Source: Nitrosospira sp. NpAV
GTDB taxonomy: Bacteria > Pseudomonadota > Gammaproteobacteria > Burkholderiales > Nitrosomonadaceae
Assembly: GCF_000832065.1 (NCBI RefSeq)
Contig: NZ_JXQM01000019.1
Location: forward strand, 62,001-126,000
DNA length: 64,000 nucleotides
Direction: 5' to 3'
The translations under genes were made by a program, and so were the position numbers. Shown piece by piece: positions 29,153 through 38,965 of this stretch. Each line of letters opens with the position of its first letter. Position 1 is the stretch's first letter. The notes below the pieces were generated by a model. It was not told where the DNA came from. It ran no database searches and saw only the letters and a list, made by a program, of their open reading frames with translations.

Positions 29153-32100
29153 ATGACGATCCGGAAACTGAGTCATATCTTTTACCTCGTAACCGGGGTG
29201 CTTCTTTCCCTGCTCGTGTTTTTTATCGCGCTCCGTTTCTTCGGGCAGCAGGAGCTCGATGAAGTCCAAAGTGTTCGCTACACCTCTTTCCTCGTTGCTG
29301 ACGAGCTGCGCCAGTCTTCGGATGATATGACCACTATGGTCCGCGCCTATGTGGATACCGGCGACCCGAGGTTTGAACGTTGTTATTGGCAAATACTTGC
29401 GATCCGCAACGGCGAGCTGGAGCAGCCCCTTCACTATGAGCGTAGTTACTGGGATCTCATAATCGGCGACCCCAAATTCCAGCCCGATACGGAAGGCCAG
29501 AAGATTTCCTTGCGAAGCCGGATGGAGGAGGCCGGATTCACCGCGGCGGAGCTTGCAAAGCTTACGGAGGCCGAAAATATTTCAAACCAGTTGGTACAGT
29601 CGGAACGCAGCGCATTCAACGCAATGAAAGGACGCTTTCAAGACCCCACCGGTCAGTTCGACACACGGGGAGCCCCTGACCCCGAGTGGGCCCGCCGCAT
29701 CCTACATGGTGAGGACTATCATATCGCCAAGGCCGAAATGATGCGGCGGGTTAACGAGTTCTACGAATTGTTCGATGCGCGCACGCTCGATGCGGTCGCT
29801 GCCGCCCAGCGTCGCACCACTTTCTATGTCTACGGTGTCTTTTTCACGCTCGTTCTTGTCGCGACGTGGCTCGTGCTCTCTTACCGGGTCGTGCGGCGAA
29901 AAGTACAGAATCTCGTTCGGCTCGAAGACGAAACCAGGCATGTCGAAAAAATGGACCCCGCCCCTCAATTCGAGATCGATTCAAGTGACGAAATAGGCAG
30001 TCTTTCCCGTGCCTTTATCGCCGCGCAAACGGAACGCGATCGCTACTTTGACCAGTCCCTGAATTTTCTTGCCATCTCGGGTTCCGATGGTTATTTCAAA
30101 CGGTTGAACCCTGCCTGGAAAAAGCTCCTGGGCTTCTCGCCGGAGGAGTTGCTGTCCCGGCCGTTCCTGGAATTTGTCTGGCCCGGTTCCAGTGAGAGCA
30201 CTGCCCGGGAGCTGGATAAACTCGTAACGGGTACGCCCGTCTCCTTTGAGAACCAGATGTGCTGCAAGGACGGTTCTTTCCGCTGGGTTTCGTGGAATAT
30301 CACCACCACACTGGAAATCCAGGAGTTTTACTTTTCCGGTCAGGACATCACCGCAAGGAAGAGTATCGAGATGGAGCTGCACAAAGCGCGGCTGGCAGCC
30401 GAGGCTGCCAGCAGTGCCAAGAGCGAGTTTCTGGCAAACATGAGCCACGAGATCCGCACGCCGATGAATGGCGTGCTGGGGACGATCGGTCTGCTTCTGA
30501 ATAGTTCGTTAACCGCATCGCAGCGCGAACTGGCGGGATTGGCACGCGCAAGCGGCGAAACGTTGCTCACCATTATCAATGACATTCTTGATTTCTCCAA
30601 AATCGAGGCGGGTAAACTGGTTATCGCACCCGTTCCGTTTGACCTGCTTCAGGCTGTTGAAGAAGTGGCGGGCATGATCGCCATGCAACCTTCCAGAAAG
30701 AATGACGTGAATGTGATCGTGCGCTACCCCCCGGATGTGCCACGCCATGTCATCGGTGATATGGGACGTATCCGCCAGATATTGACGAACTTGACCAACA
30801 ATGCCGTTAAGTTCACCGATAAGGGCCATGTACTCATCAATGTCGAAACCGACTCGATCGATGACGATGAGGTCGAGCTCCGCATCAGTGTCGAGGATAG
30901 CGGGCTGGGCATCACGGCGGACAAATTGGAGACGCTTTTCGACAAATTCACGCAAGCGGATACCTCCACCACGCGCCGCTATGGGGGTACAGGCTTGGGT
31001 CTTGCTATCAGCAAGCAGCTGGTGAAATTGATGAATGGAACCATCGCCGCGAAGAGTCGTGTTGGCATTGGGTCAACGTTCTGGTTTACCCTTCGCCTGC
31101 CCCTGCAGCAGAATCAGCCGGCCGCGCTGAGCCCGCATATGGAACTGGCACGTGCCCGTGTATTAATCGTGGACGATAACTCGGTCAACCGCCTCGTGCT
31201 GCAGGAGCAGATCCGCGTCTGGCGAATGCGCATCGGCAGCGCCGCAACCGGCGCGGAAGCGCTCCGGGCATTGCGTGGAGCTCATGCCGCCGGCGACCCG
31301 TATCAGATCGCAATCCTCGATTATCAAATGCCGGGGATGGATGGAGAAGGCCTGGGCCGCGCCATCAAAACAGATCCTTTGCTGCACGACACCCAGCTGG
31401 TGATGCTGAGTTCTCTGGGACAAGAGGGCGATATCAGGGAACGGCTCAAGAAAATCGGTTTTTCAGCCTATCTGGTCAAGCCGGCGCGGCAATCGGAATT
31501 ATTGTCGACACTGGTGGACGTCTGGGACGCATACTGCCGCCGCCGCTCCATAGATCTCATCAGCGATCGCCAGCCTATTCCGGAAACTCGTGAGGACCAG
31601 GTAACCGAAAGTTTGAACTCCCCATTCACTGGCATGCATGTGCTTCTGGCGGAGGATAATGCCACCAATCAGATTGTCGGCGCGATGATGCTGAGAAATC
31701 TAGGCTGCCATGTGGATATCGCCGCCAATGGCCGGGAAGCCACGCAGATGGTAGAGGCGTTTCCCTATGACATGGTGTTCATGGACTGCGAGATGCCGGA
31801 AATGGATGGCTTCGAGGCCACTGCTGCGATTCGCCGCCGGCCCGGCGCAAAATCGCAGCTTCCCATCATTGCGGTAACGGCGCAGGCCATGCAGGGAGAC
31901 CAGGAGTACTGTCTGCTCGCCGGCATGGATGACTACATCAGTAAACCGGTGAAACAGGAAGATTTTGCCGCCGCCTTGAAACGATGGGGGCAAAAGAGCG
32001 GCTGGGAACAGAAAAATGATGCCCAGCCATCCCGGACGGAGAATGAGAAAACGGTTCCTGTCGATCCCCCTGCCCCTTCCTCATCGCCAGGGCCTTCATC

Positions 32101-32485
32101 TCCCACCAATATTCCGTCCGCATTGAGTGCCGAAGTCATTGTAAATCTACGCGCCTTGGGAAACGCGACGGAGCCTTCTTTGGTTCGCCAGATATTCATG
32201 TCGTTCCTGAACGAGAGCGTTGAGCGCATCGGCATCCTGCGAACCGCCCTGAATGGGCGCGATATCGAACTTCTGCGCAAGACGGCTCACGCCCTCAGAG
32301 GCGCCAGTGGCAGTGTCGGTGCGCAGCAGATGGCGGATATTGCTCAGAAGCTGGAAGCGCTGGGTAAAGCCGGCAGCATGACCGGAGCGGTCGTATTGAT
32401 GGAACGGATTGAAGACGAATTCGACCGCGTGAAGGCCGAAATTGCCGTACTGGAGGATATGCATTCCGAACCTCCCATCCCATAG
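29153..32485 (+). CDS. Hybrid sensor histidine kinase (PAS-HisKA-HATPase-REC-REC-HPt)
   Basis: 1110 residues. Membrane helices at ~9-29 and ~222-243 enclose a ~190-residue periplasmic sensor. A PAS domain follows (~297-405), then HisKA with phospho-acceptor His432 in NMSHEIRTPMNG, the ATPase domain (NLTNNAVKFTDKG, DSGLGI, GGTGLGLAI), receiver 1 with Asp723 (ILDYQMPGMDG), receiver 2 with Asp878 (FMDCEMPEMDG), and an HPt domain with His1046 (RKTAHALRGASGS). This makes a complete internal phosphorelay. The next gene, ten bases downstream, is a REC-GGDEF protein, the likely recipient of phosphate. The periplasmic signal is unknown. Confidence 0.95.
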   Translation: MTIRKLSHIFYLVTGVLLSLLVFFIALRFFGQQELDEVQSVRYTSFLVADELRQSSDDMTTMVRAYVDTGDPRFERCYWQILAIRNGELEQPLHYERSYWDLIIGDPKFQPDTEGQKISLRSRMEEAGFTAAELAKLTEAENISNQLVQSERSAFNAMKGRFQDPTGQFDTRGAPDPEWARRILHGEDYHIAKAEMMRRVNEFYELFDARTLDAVAAAQRRTTFYVYGVFFTLVLVATWLVLSYRVVRRKVQNLVRLEDETRHVEKMDPAPQFEIDSSDEIGSLSRAFIAAQTERDRYFDQSLNFLAISGSDGYFKRLNPAWKKLLGFSPEELLSRPFLEFVWPGSSESTARELDKLVTGTPVSFENQMCCKDGSFRWVSWNITTTLEIQEFYFSGQDITARKSIEMELHKARLAAEAASSAKSEFLANMSHEIRTPMNGVLGTIGLLLNSSLTASQRELAGLARASGETLLTIINDILDFSKIEAGKLVIAPVPFDLLQAVEEVAGMIAMQPSRKNDVNVIVRYPPDVPRHVIGDMGRIRQILTNLTNNAVKFTDKGHVLINVETDSIDDDEVELRISVEDSGLGITADKLETLFDKFTQADTSTTRRYGGTGLGLAISKQLVKLMNGTIAAKSRVGIGSTFWFTLRLPLQQNQPAALSPHMELARARVLIVDDNSVNRLVLQEQIRVWRMRIGSAATGAEALRALRGAHAAGDPYQIAILDYQMPGMDGEGLGRAIKTDPLLHDTQLVMLSSLGQEGDIRERLKKIGFSAYLVKPARQSELLSTLVDVWDAYCRRRSIDLISDRQPIPETREDQVTESLNSPFTGMHVLLAEDNATNQIVGAMMLRNLGCHVDIAANGREATQMVEAFPYDMVFMDCEMPEMDGFEATAAIRRRPGAKSQLPIIAVTAQAMQGDQEYCLLAGMDDYISKPVKQEDFAAALKRWGQKSGWEQKNDAQPSRTENEKTVPVDPPAPSSSPGPSSPTNIPSALSAEVIVNLRALGNATEPSLVRQIFMSFLNESVERIGILRTALNGRDIELLRKTAHALRGASGSVGAQQMADIAQKLEALGKAGSMTGAVVLMERIEDEFDRVKAEIAVLEDMHSEPPIP

Positions 32486-32494
32486 GGTCCAATT

Positions 32495-33388
32495 ATGAAG
32501 ATATTAATAGCTGAAGACGATACCACCTCACGGCTTTTGTTTGGCGCGACACTCAGGAAATTAGGGTACGCGGTAACGGCCGTGGAAAATGGGCAGAAGG
32601 CTTGGGAAGCCTGGAAACAGGATGAATATTCCCTGCTCATCTCCGATTGGATGATGCCGGATATCGATGGTCCGCAATTGTGCAAAATGATTCGCGCCGA
32701 ACCCAGCCTGCAATATACGTACATCATTCTTTTGACCGCGCTGGATAGCAAGGGCAGCTATCTTGAGGGCATGGACGCGGGTGCCGATGACTTCATCACC
32801 AAGCCGTTCGATGAAGAACAGCTGGCAGCCCGCTTGCGGGTAGCGGAACGAATACTTGCATTGCATAAAAAACTGCATATGCAGGCTACGTACGATCGCC
32901 TTACCGGCGTATGGAATCGGGCCGCAATCATGGATCACCTGGAGGAAGAAGTAGAACGGGCGACGTGTCAGAGCACTTCCATTGGTGTTATGGTAGCCGA
33001 CCTCGATCACTTCAAGCGAATCAACGATACCTACGGACACCCCGCAGGCGACACGGTATTGCAAGAAGCAGCCCGGCGCATGCGCCTTGTGCTGCGCCCT
33101 CATGATCGGATCGGGCGTTATGGAGGAGAAGAATTCCTCATCACGATACCGGCCTGTACGGGGAATGATGTGATAACCCTGGCCGAACAAATTCGTAATT
33201 CCATTAGCATGGATCCTGTTGACAGCCAGTCCGGGGCAATTCCCATTACAGTAAGCTTGGGGGTAACGATTGGCGGCAGCCGGGTTGAGGAGGATGCGGG
33301 CACACTCATCGCAACCGCCGATAGGGCGCTTTATCGGGCAAAGATAGCAGGCCGCAATCGCGTTGAATTCTCAAATCCGAAAGTATGA
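32495..33388 (+). CDS. Response regulator with diguanylate cyclase (REC-GGDEF)
   Basis: 297 residues. The receiver domain (1-120) has the acidic pair EDD at 7-9, phospho-acceptor Asp51 (LISDWMMPD), and a KPF lysine. The GGDEF domain begins with the DRLTGVWNR motif and has an active GGEEF at residues 210-214. An RPHD five residues before it is an allosteric I-site, so c-di-GMP feedback inhibition is likely. It would make c-di-GMP from two GTP when phosphorylated, presumably by the hybrid kinase just upstream. No strong ribosome site is visible; translation may depend on coupling. Confidence 0.95.
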   Translation: MKILIAEDDTTSRLLFGATLRKLGYAVTAVENGQKAWEAWKQDEYSLLISDWMMPDIDGPQLCKMIRAEPSLQYTYIILLTALDSKGSYLEGMDAGADDFITKPFDEEQLAARLRVAERILALHKKLHMQATYDRLTGVWNRAAIMDHLEEEVERATCQSTSIGVMVADLDHFKRINDTYGHPAGDTVLQEAARRMRLVLRPHDRIGRYGGEEFLITIPACTGNDVITLAEQIRNSISMDPVDSQSGAIPITVSLGVTIGGSRVEEDAGTLIATADRALYRAKIAGRNRVEFSNPKV

Positions 33389-33412
33389 CTATGACTCTAG
33401 GTAAGACACCCT

Positions 33413-34516
33413 CTATTCAGCCGCGGCATCAATGGGAGACAGCCGGAAGAAATTGAATTTCCCGGTTTGTTTGATATCGATGGTGATCCAGGGATGCATA
33501 TCGCCGTCAATTACGAGGCCTTCCGCTTTCTCGAGCCCGGCGGGAAGTTTCCAGTACGCGCCGCGATCCAGCGAGACTTTGTCTTCGTCAGGCTTCAGAA
33601 TCTTTTGCAGCCGAATCAGGGTGGCGCTCTCCTGCGAGAGCAGGTAAACGCTTCCGTCCGGGCCGAGCGTGATTTCGCTTGCATCCGTGGCGAGTTCGCG
33701 CAGGCGCCCGGAGAATTCCCATGTCTTCAATGCCACCAGCCTGCGTTGAACAGGAAAAGTGGTCCGGTTTGCGCGATAGACAATCGGTTCCTCGGAATCC
33801 GTTTTCAACCCGGCGAATGCTTCGCCTTTCTCCAGGAAAGTGGACGGCCCGTAACCGATCGGAGCGTCGCCTTCCGGGCCGAATTCAACAAGCATCGCGG
33901 GCTGCTTTTCCTTGAGAATCAGAACATGGCCCTTTTTCATGAGTATCATCCCCTCGCCTCGTGAATTGGGGCGTGCCTCCCAGGCCAAGTCGAGGTAGCC
34001 GATACTTGAAACATCCAGCGTGAAACTTCCCAGGTGGCGCTCCAGGCGATGGTCGAGGCAGGTGATTTCGCCACGGTTCTCACTCAGCATGCAGACCGTG
34101 TTTCTTCCGTCCGTTGCGATCGCCTCCCACTGGGAGGTGTCCGCTTTGCGCGTGCGCATCATATCCGCGACATCCTGCGTATCAATAATGGCCGCGCCCG
34201 ACGACCCATCGATATGAAATCGGGCGATCTCGTAGCTGCCATCGCCAATAGCATAAATGTTGATGCCCTCCTCGCCCGCTTCCACGCTCCGGTTTCCGTC
34301 TTTTATAGGATGCGCGATGGCGAGTCCTGATAGCTCGGCAATGGGAACGTTAAACTCCTCTATGATAGTCAGCGTTTTTTGCGGGGCTCCGGAGCTGGCT
34401 TCTGGACCGGAAAAGGCGGCATTGCCGAAGCTGCCCAGGACGCAGGTAAGACAGATGCAGGCGGCACGCGTCAGCTTTGGTAATTCACACAAGTCTCCCG
34501 CCAAGATAAACCTCAC
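33413..34516 (-). CDS. Exported beta-propeller-like protein coupled to the GMC fusion
   Basis: 367 residues. The GTG start overlaps the TAG of the upstream gene by one base (TAGTG); a TTG eight codons later has a better spacer from GGGAG. A signal-like stretch (AACICLTCVLGSFGNAAFSG) predicts export. Short beta-rich blades follow: AELSGLAIAHP, WEAIATDGRNTVCMLSENRGEITCLD, ASEITLGPDGSVYLLSQESATLIRL, EKAEGLVIDGDMHPWITIDI. The spacing and the AEGLV/ISGLA phrases resemble SdiA-regulated or esterase-like phytase propellers. Translation coupled to the GMC/hydrolase gene suggests a shared substrate. Confidence 0.75.
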   Translation of the reverse strand: MRFILAGDLCELPKLTRAACICLTCVLGSFGNAAFSGPEASSGAPQKTLTIIEEFNVPIAELSGLAIAHPIKDGNRSVEAGEEGINIYAIGDGSYEIARFHIDGSSGAAIIDTQDVADMMRTRKADTSQWEAIATDGRNTVCMLSENRGEITCLDHRLERHLGSFTLDVSSIGYLDLAWEARPNSRGEGMILMKKGHVLILKEKQPAMLVEFGPEGDAPIGYGPSTFLEKGEAFAGLKTDSEEPIVYRANRTTFPVQRRLVALKTWEFSGRLRELATDASEITLGPDGSVYLLSQESATLIRLQKILKPDEDKVSLDRGAYWKLPAGLEKAEGLVIDGDMHPWITIDIKQTGKFNFFRLSPIDAAAE

Positions 34517-37068
34517 TAAAGCGCTTTTATCTGGATTTTGCGGAACGCTACCCGCCCGGTATGAGTTTGCAGGCCGATAAAACTGGGGATGCTTCCCGAA
34601 CTGGGCAGGCCGCGCGCCGCATCGGGGTTGTCATACTCGGTGATTATTATGCCATTGAGAAACACCGTATAGTGTTGTCCCTGGACATGAATTTCGAATT
34701 CATTCCATTCGCCCGCCGGTTTTACCGGCAGATTATCGGGATCATTGGGCGCGGCAAAGCCGTAGATCGCGCCGGTCTTGCGAATGGTCGCACCGTCGGG
34801 ACGCGCGAGCTGGTCGATCTGGATTTCGAACCCGAAATCAATCGCGACGTAGGCGGTATTGTTGTAATTTTTGCTATCCGGGTGCGGAAAGCGGATGAAC
34901 ACGCCGGAATTGTCATCCTCGCGCCAGCGCAACCACTCAAGTTTAAGCACGAAATCCCGAGGTGTCGGGTCGGCATGCCAGAACATGCCTACGTCATTCC
35001 CGGGCACCGCTTCCAGGGCACCGTCCATCAGCAGCAGGCCGCCGGGATTATTATTGGGCTGATTCCGGATGGTCGACATATGCCATTTGCCCACATTCAC
35101 CCCATCGAACAGCATGGTGAATCCCGCATCCGGGTGAAACGGTGCGACGGTGAATTGTTCCGCCAGACGGCGTGCCAGCGCAACGCCTGTGAGCATGGGG
35201 TTGGGTGAACCGACAGTCGGGAACAGGGCTGGCCCGGCGACATAGGCATTATCGACAAAGTGGAAACGAGCATTGGCACCGGTGACGGAGGTATCGGGAT
35301 TCTCGCCCATCCAGAGCGGCCCCGCCTCATGGTGGGTGGTGCCCATGCCGTCGCGGCGCCCGCCCTGCCGGCCCGGTTTATAGGGGACGAGTTGCTTCAA
35401 GTCAGCCGTCGGTGCAATGGTCTGGGGACCGGTTGCCGTGAAGACGGTAAAATCGTGACCGCCGGCGAATACCTTGGCTACGTCATCAGAGGCTTTATCC
35501 ATTGCATCCCACAATTCAAAGTCGTTCACGCCAAGATTGTAAGTGACCATTGCACGCTGCACACCGACCTCGTCGGTCTCATCCGCCAATGTGACATTGC
35601 TGCCCGGATTCTGCCCCTGTGTTTCGCCGATGCCGCGAATGGTGATGACCACCGTATGGTCGTTCACTTCCTGCAAGGGAAGCACACTATCGAGGTCGGG
35701 AATCTTCTTGAAAAGCTCCGCTTCCGAGTCTGCGCTGAGCTTGTTGAGCCCCGCCGCGGTAATCTGCAAATGGAAATAGCCGTTGCCCGAGCCATCGGTG
35801 AAGGCATGCCTGCCCTTCACGAACAAGGCAGAGGCCTGTAGCGCTTTCACCGCCGGGCTGAGACTGGACAACGACGTGCGCGGGATGCTGATGGTGAGAT
35901 TGGAGCGCAGGTGTGCCATCAAATTCTGGCCTATCCTGTCGTAGTTTGTGATTCCCCGGAAGGAAAGCAGGGCAAGTCGGGCGCTTTCTATGGTACCCAG
36001 CGCAATGACGACGTTGCCATTATCCGCCACGGGAATCGTCACACGCTGTTTCTGCACGTTGGCGGCATCGCCGCCAACCGGCACATAAGTCTCGCATTCC
36101 ACCCCGGTTACCCGCCCATGCCCATTATCGATAGCCGTGACAAGCCGGATTACGCGGCAGTGCGGCACCGCCATGAATCGCTTCTTCACATCGTCCGGGT
36201 AGCCCACGGCATGCATCGATTCGGTGGAAGCCGCGCGTGCGGCTTTGATCAGCAGCGGCGCCGCGCTGAATTTGTTAAAGGGAAAGAGTCCGGAACCCGC
36301 GCGGCTCTGGACCGCCAAGGGCGCTTCCAGCTTGCATTGTTCCTTATGCTCGGCGGATGTGGCGGGCGGCACATGCAAATGCAGGGGTAGTTCAGCCGGC
36401 TTGATGGCCTCGGGGACCTGATTGCCGTTGATGCCGTCAAACAATTGCTTGCGCAACGCATAATGCATGGCGCCGCTGATGAAATCATTCGTCTGGTCGG
36501 TGCCGATTTGTTGTGCGGCTTCCGCAAAATATCGGGTATTCAGGTCGCTCGTTACGCTGGCGGGCCAGCGGTCCGGCGGCATTTCCGTATCGGTGGCAGT
36601 GTCGAGCAATTGTGGAGACCAGCCGCCGAAGTAGAGGGAGCGTCCACCAAAACAATAGGCCAATCCGGGGAATCCACCCGGTACCTTCGCGGGGTCCGCG
36701 CGCCACGGCAGACCCCAAACCTCGGCGCGTGGCACGAACGGATCGGTTTCGGTGGGTGGCGGCACGCCCAGTCCGATCGGAGGATAGTTTTGCACATGCT
36801 CCGTCAGCATCAGCGAACCGGCATCGAGCACCAGGATGCGGTGGCTGTGGGTCTTATCTTGCGAAAATAGGTGTTGTGCAAATACGGGCCCGAAGCTGCC
36901 GCCGCCGACCACTATCACATCAAAGGGCCTGGCATCGCTGGCGGGAGAACCATCCGGCCGCTGCCCGTTCTTATCGGTGCTATGCAGGGCCTCATCCAGC
37001 CCATTGGCGATGTAGCGGCCCAGAACGTCCTTGGTAAAGTCGGTGGTCTGGGATTTGCTTGCGGTCAT
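34516..37068 (-). CDS. GMC oxidoreductase fused to a 3-keto-disaccharide hydrolase (DUF1080) domain
   Basis: 850 residues from the ATG preceded by GGAGAAGG; a start twelve codons upstream is possible. The N-terminal FAD site is DVIVVGGGSFGPVFAQHL, with the GMC-type FGGRSLYFGGWSPQL and the C-terminal VDNAYVAGPALFPTVGSPNPMLTGVALARRLAEQ. From ~residue 635, DAGFTMLFDGVNVGKWHM ... GMFWHADPTPRDFVLKLEWLRWREDDNSGVFIRFP ... GEWNEFEIHVQGQHYTVFLNG and a final RVAFRKIQIK are a complete DUF1080 (3-keto-disaccharide hydrolase) jelly roll. The fusion would oxidise a glycoside at C3 and cleave the 3-keto product. No signal peptide is clear. It is translationally coupled to the propeller-like gene. Confidence 0.88.
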   Translation of the reverse strand: MTASKSQTTDFTKDVLGRYIANGLDEALHSTDKNGQRPDGSPASDARPFDVIVVGGGSFGPVFAQHLFSQDKTHSHRILVLDAGSLMLTEHVQNYPPIGLGVPPPTETDPFVPRAEVWGLPWRADPAKVPGGFPGLAYCFGGRSLYFGGWSPQLLDTATDTEMPPDRWPASVTSDLNTRYFAEAAQQIGTDQTNDFISGAMHYALRKQLFDGINGNQVPEAIKPAELPLHLHVPPATSAEHKEQCKLEAPLAVQSRAGSGLFPFNKFSAAPLLIKAARAASTESMHAVGYPDDVKKRFMAVPHCRVIRLVTAIDNGHGRVTGVECETYVPVGGDAANVQKQRVTIPVADNGNVVIALGTIESARLALLSFRGITNYDRIGQNLMAHLRSNLTISIPRTSLSSLSPAVKALQASALFVKGRHAFTDGSGNGYFHLQITAAGLNKLSADSEAELFKKIPDLDSVLPLQEVNDHTVVITIRGIGETQGQNPGSNVTLADETDEVGVQRAMVTYNLGVNDFELWDAMDKASDDVAKVFAGGHDFTVFTATGPQTIAPTADLKQLVPYKPGRQGGRRDGMGTTHHEAGPLWMGENPDTSVTGANARFHFVDNAYVAGPALFPTVGSPNPMLTGVALARRLAEQFTVAPFHPDAGFTMLFDGVNVGKWHMSTIRNQPNNNPGGLLLMDGALEAVPGNDVGMFWHADPTPRDFVLKLEWLRWREDDNSGVFIRFPHPDSKNYNNTAYVAIDFGFEIQIDQLARPDGATIRKTGAIYGFAAPNDPDNLPVKPAGEWNEFEIHVQGQHYTVFLNGIIITEYDNPDAARGLPSSGSIPSFIGLQTHTGRVAFRKIQIKAL

Positions 37069-37130
37069 ATCGATACCTTCTCCATATCCGGCCATTATTG
37101 CCACTTCAGGGATCTTCGTCGGGCAGGCTG

Positions 37131-37154
37131 CTAGGGTCTGTTAACAGGCCCTAG
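37131..37154. repeat. 24-bp near-perfect palindrome upstream of the GMC fusion gene
   Basis: CTAGGG-T-CTGTTAACAG-G-CCCTAG reads the same on both strands except for one T/G pair. It lies 63 bases upstream of the GMC ATG, so it could be an operator; it also resembles ends of some insertion sequences and could be a terminator for a transcript from the right, though no T-run follows. Confidence 0.5.
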
Positions 37155-37558
37155 TTATCTATAGACCACTTCAGAGAGTAATTCAAAAATTCTCGCAGAA
37201 CCTTTATTTGAACGAACCTTCGGATTGAAGTCCGCGATCCCGCTGATTTTGTCCCCCTGTACTTCCGTCCAATAGGCAACATAATCAAAGAAGGTAAGAT
37301 ACGGCTTAAGGAAGATACAAAATCTTCCTTCATGGTAACGGGACGATTTGGCCCGGCGGCAGTAATCCTCCGCCGGGCATTTTTCTGACTGTTGCGACTG
37401 TTGCAACAATGATGGGAAACCAGGACGCAAACCTGGGCCAGCTATTTCGCCAAACGGGTCCGAAATGGCGCTGGAATCTGATTTCTAACCCCCCGGCTTC
37501 CGGTGAAAATATCCGGACTATCGGAGCTTGGCCATCCGGGGAACTGCAATCAGGGGAA
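37155..37558. other. Spacer without a supported gene
   Basis: 404 bp. A 91-codon frame on the minus strand (37155-37430) ends KISGIADFNPKVRSNKGS... but has no ribosome site or family match. Short plus-strand frames are shadows. I see nothing else definite. Confidence 0.4.
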
Positions 37559-37987
37559 CTACGATGCCAGCTTGGCATCCATCGTGATTTTTGCCTTGAA
37601 TAGCTTGGATACGGGACATCCCATTTTTGCCTTGTTGGCGATTTCCTCGAATTTCGCTTTATCCGCACCGGGAATTTTTGCCGTTACGGTAAGATGGCTT
37701 GCAGTGATCTCAAAGCCCTCGCCGACCTTGTCCAGCGTCACATCGGCGTGCGTCTCGATCTTCTCGGCGGTCAGCCCCGCCTCGCCGAGCATCAAGGATA
37801 GCGCCATCGAAAAACAGCCGGCATGCGCCGCGCCGATCAACTCTTCGGGATTGGTGCCTTTACCGTTTTCGAACCTTGACTTGAATCCATAAGGCGCTTC
37901 TTTCAACACGCCGGTTTCGGTGGAGATGGTGCCGCCGCCCTCCTTGATGCCGCCCTGCCAGACTGCCCATGCTTTCTTCGTCGTCAT
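37559..37987 (-). CDS. osmC: OsmC-type peroxiredoxin
   Basis: 142 residues, the normal OsmC length. The two catalytic cysteines are Cys58 (HAGCFSMAL) and Cys124 (KMGCPVSKLF), and the family motif NPEELIGAAHAGCF is exact. Cytosolic thiol peroxidase that reduces organic hydroperoxides, usually with lipoylated protein as reductant. AGGAGCAATC precedes the ATG. Monocistronic by spacing. Confidence 0.95.
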   Translation of the reverse strand: MTTKKAWAVWQGGIKEGGGTISTETGVLKEAPYGFKSRFENGKGTNPEELIGAAHAGCFSMALSLMLGEAGLTAEKIETHADVTLDKVGEGFEITASHLTVTAKIPGADKAKFEEIANKAKMGCPVSKLFKAKITMDAKLAS

Positions 37988-38260
37988 GATTGCTCCTGGT
38001 TGATAAAAAGCTATCAGATTGCGCCCGAAATCATCTCGGGTCTGTTCGGTGTCATACGGATCGGGAACGGAAGCTGTAGGATGGGTGAAGTAAAGCGGGA
38101 TGGGTTAGATACCACCGGTGAAAAAGGATGTCGATTTCGATGGCGTAATTTACCGGCTACGCCAACGAAACTGAAGGACTGCGGGCAAGGACGTTACGAT
38201 GATTCAGTTGGCGATTACCGTTTTCTTTCCGATAGAACCCGGTACACGGTATTTTGTGGG

Positions 38261-38965
38261 TCATTTCGCCAGAACCAGCAATGAAAAACCGCCAAGCGTC
38301 CTTACCGCCACATCCTCATCGATCAGGAACAATAGCTTCCTCGGAAGCTTCATCAAATCCGCTTTCCAGCCGCGATTGGGGAGTTCGATCGATCCGCAGG
38401 TGTAACAATAGTCCACTATTTCATAACCCGTATCTTCCAATGTGGCCAAAGCCGTTTCCTTGGTGAAATAGTGGATGTGGCCCACGGAATGCCTGCTTTT
38501 GATGATCGGCGAAACACGCAGCACCGCCTGCACCGACAAGTCAAGCGGGATATGGAATACTTTATGATCTCCCCTGGAGCGCAACTTGCGCAAGAACCCA
38601 AGGTAATCCTCCACGTGCTCGAAAACATCGATAACCATCAATACGTCGACGGCTTGTTCGGTTTCCTCCAATGGATCCATGAGAGAGAAATGAAGGTTCC
38701 GTTTTTCTTTTTTTCTGCAAAGCTCAAATGCCTGAGGAGAAATCTCATACCCATGGAACATCACGCCATTCCCGTATTGGTGCGACAGGCAGTTCAGTAT
38801 TTCGCCAGCCCCGCACCCGAATTCCGCCACGGTCGAAGGGGAGACCCCGTTTTTCTGCAGCATCTTGGCGATCTGTGCGGCCTTCCACCCTGAATCCTCC
38901 GCATGCCACATCGGGCGATTGGCAAGGTAGGTCCCATCCTCATAAATGCTATCGTTAGTAGTCAC
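38261..38965 (-). CDS. Class I SAM-dependent methyltransferase
   Basis: 234 residues with a GTG start ten bases after AAGGAG. Motif I is VAEFGCGAGEILNCL (residues 46-60), with the acidic motif II region HGYEIS, then VDVLMVIDVFEHVEDYLGFL and a final HYFTKETALATLEDTGYEIVD typical of Methyltransf_11/23 enzymes that act on small molecules, sugars or lipids. No substrate can be named. It lies downstream of the PEP-CTERM genes on the same strand, which may be incidental. Confidence 0.9.
   Translation of the reverse strand: MTTNDSIYEDGTYLANRPMWHAEDSGWKAAQIAKMLQKNGVSPSTVAEFGCGAGEILNCLSHQYGNGVMFHGYEISPQAFELCRKKEKRNLHFSLMDPLEETEQAVDVLMVIDVFEHVEDYLGFLRKLRSRGDHKVFHIPLDLSVQAVLRVSPIIKSRHSVGHIHYFTKETALATLEDTGYEIVDYCYTCGSIELPNRGWKADLMKLPRKLLFLIDEDVAVRTLGGFSLLVLAK

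Noticed and set aside
37155-37430. 91-codon minus-strand frame ahead of the GMC gene
   Set aside because: No ribosome site, no family match, and it spans an otherwise spacer-like stretch; listed only as spacer.
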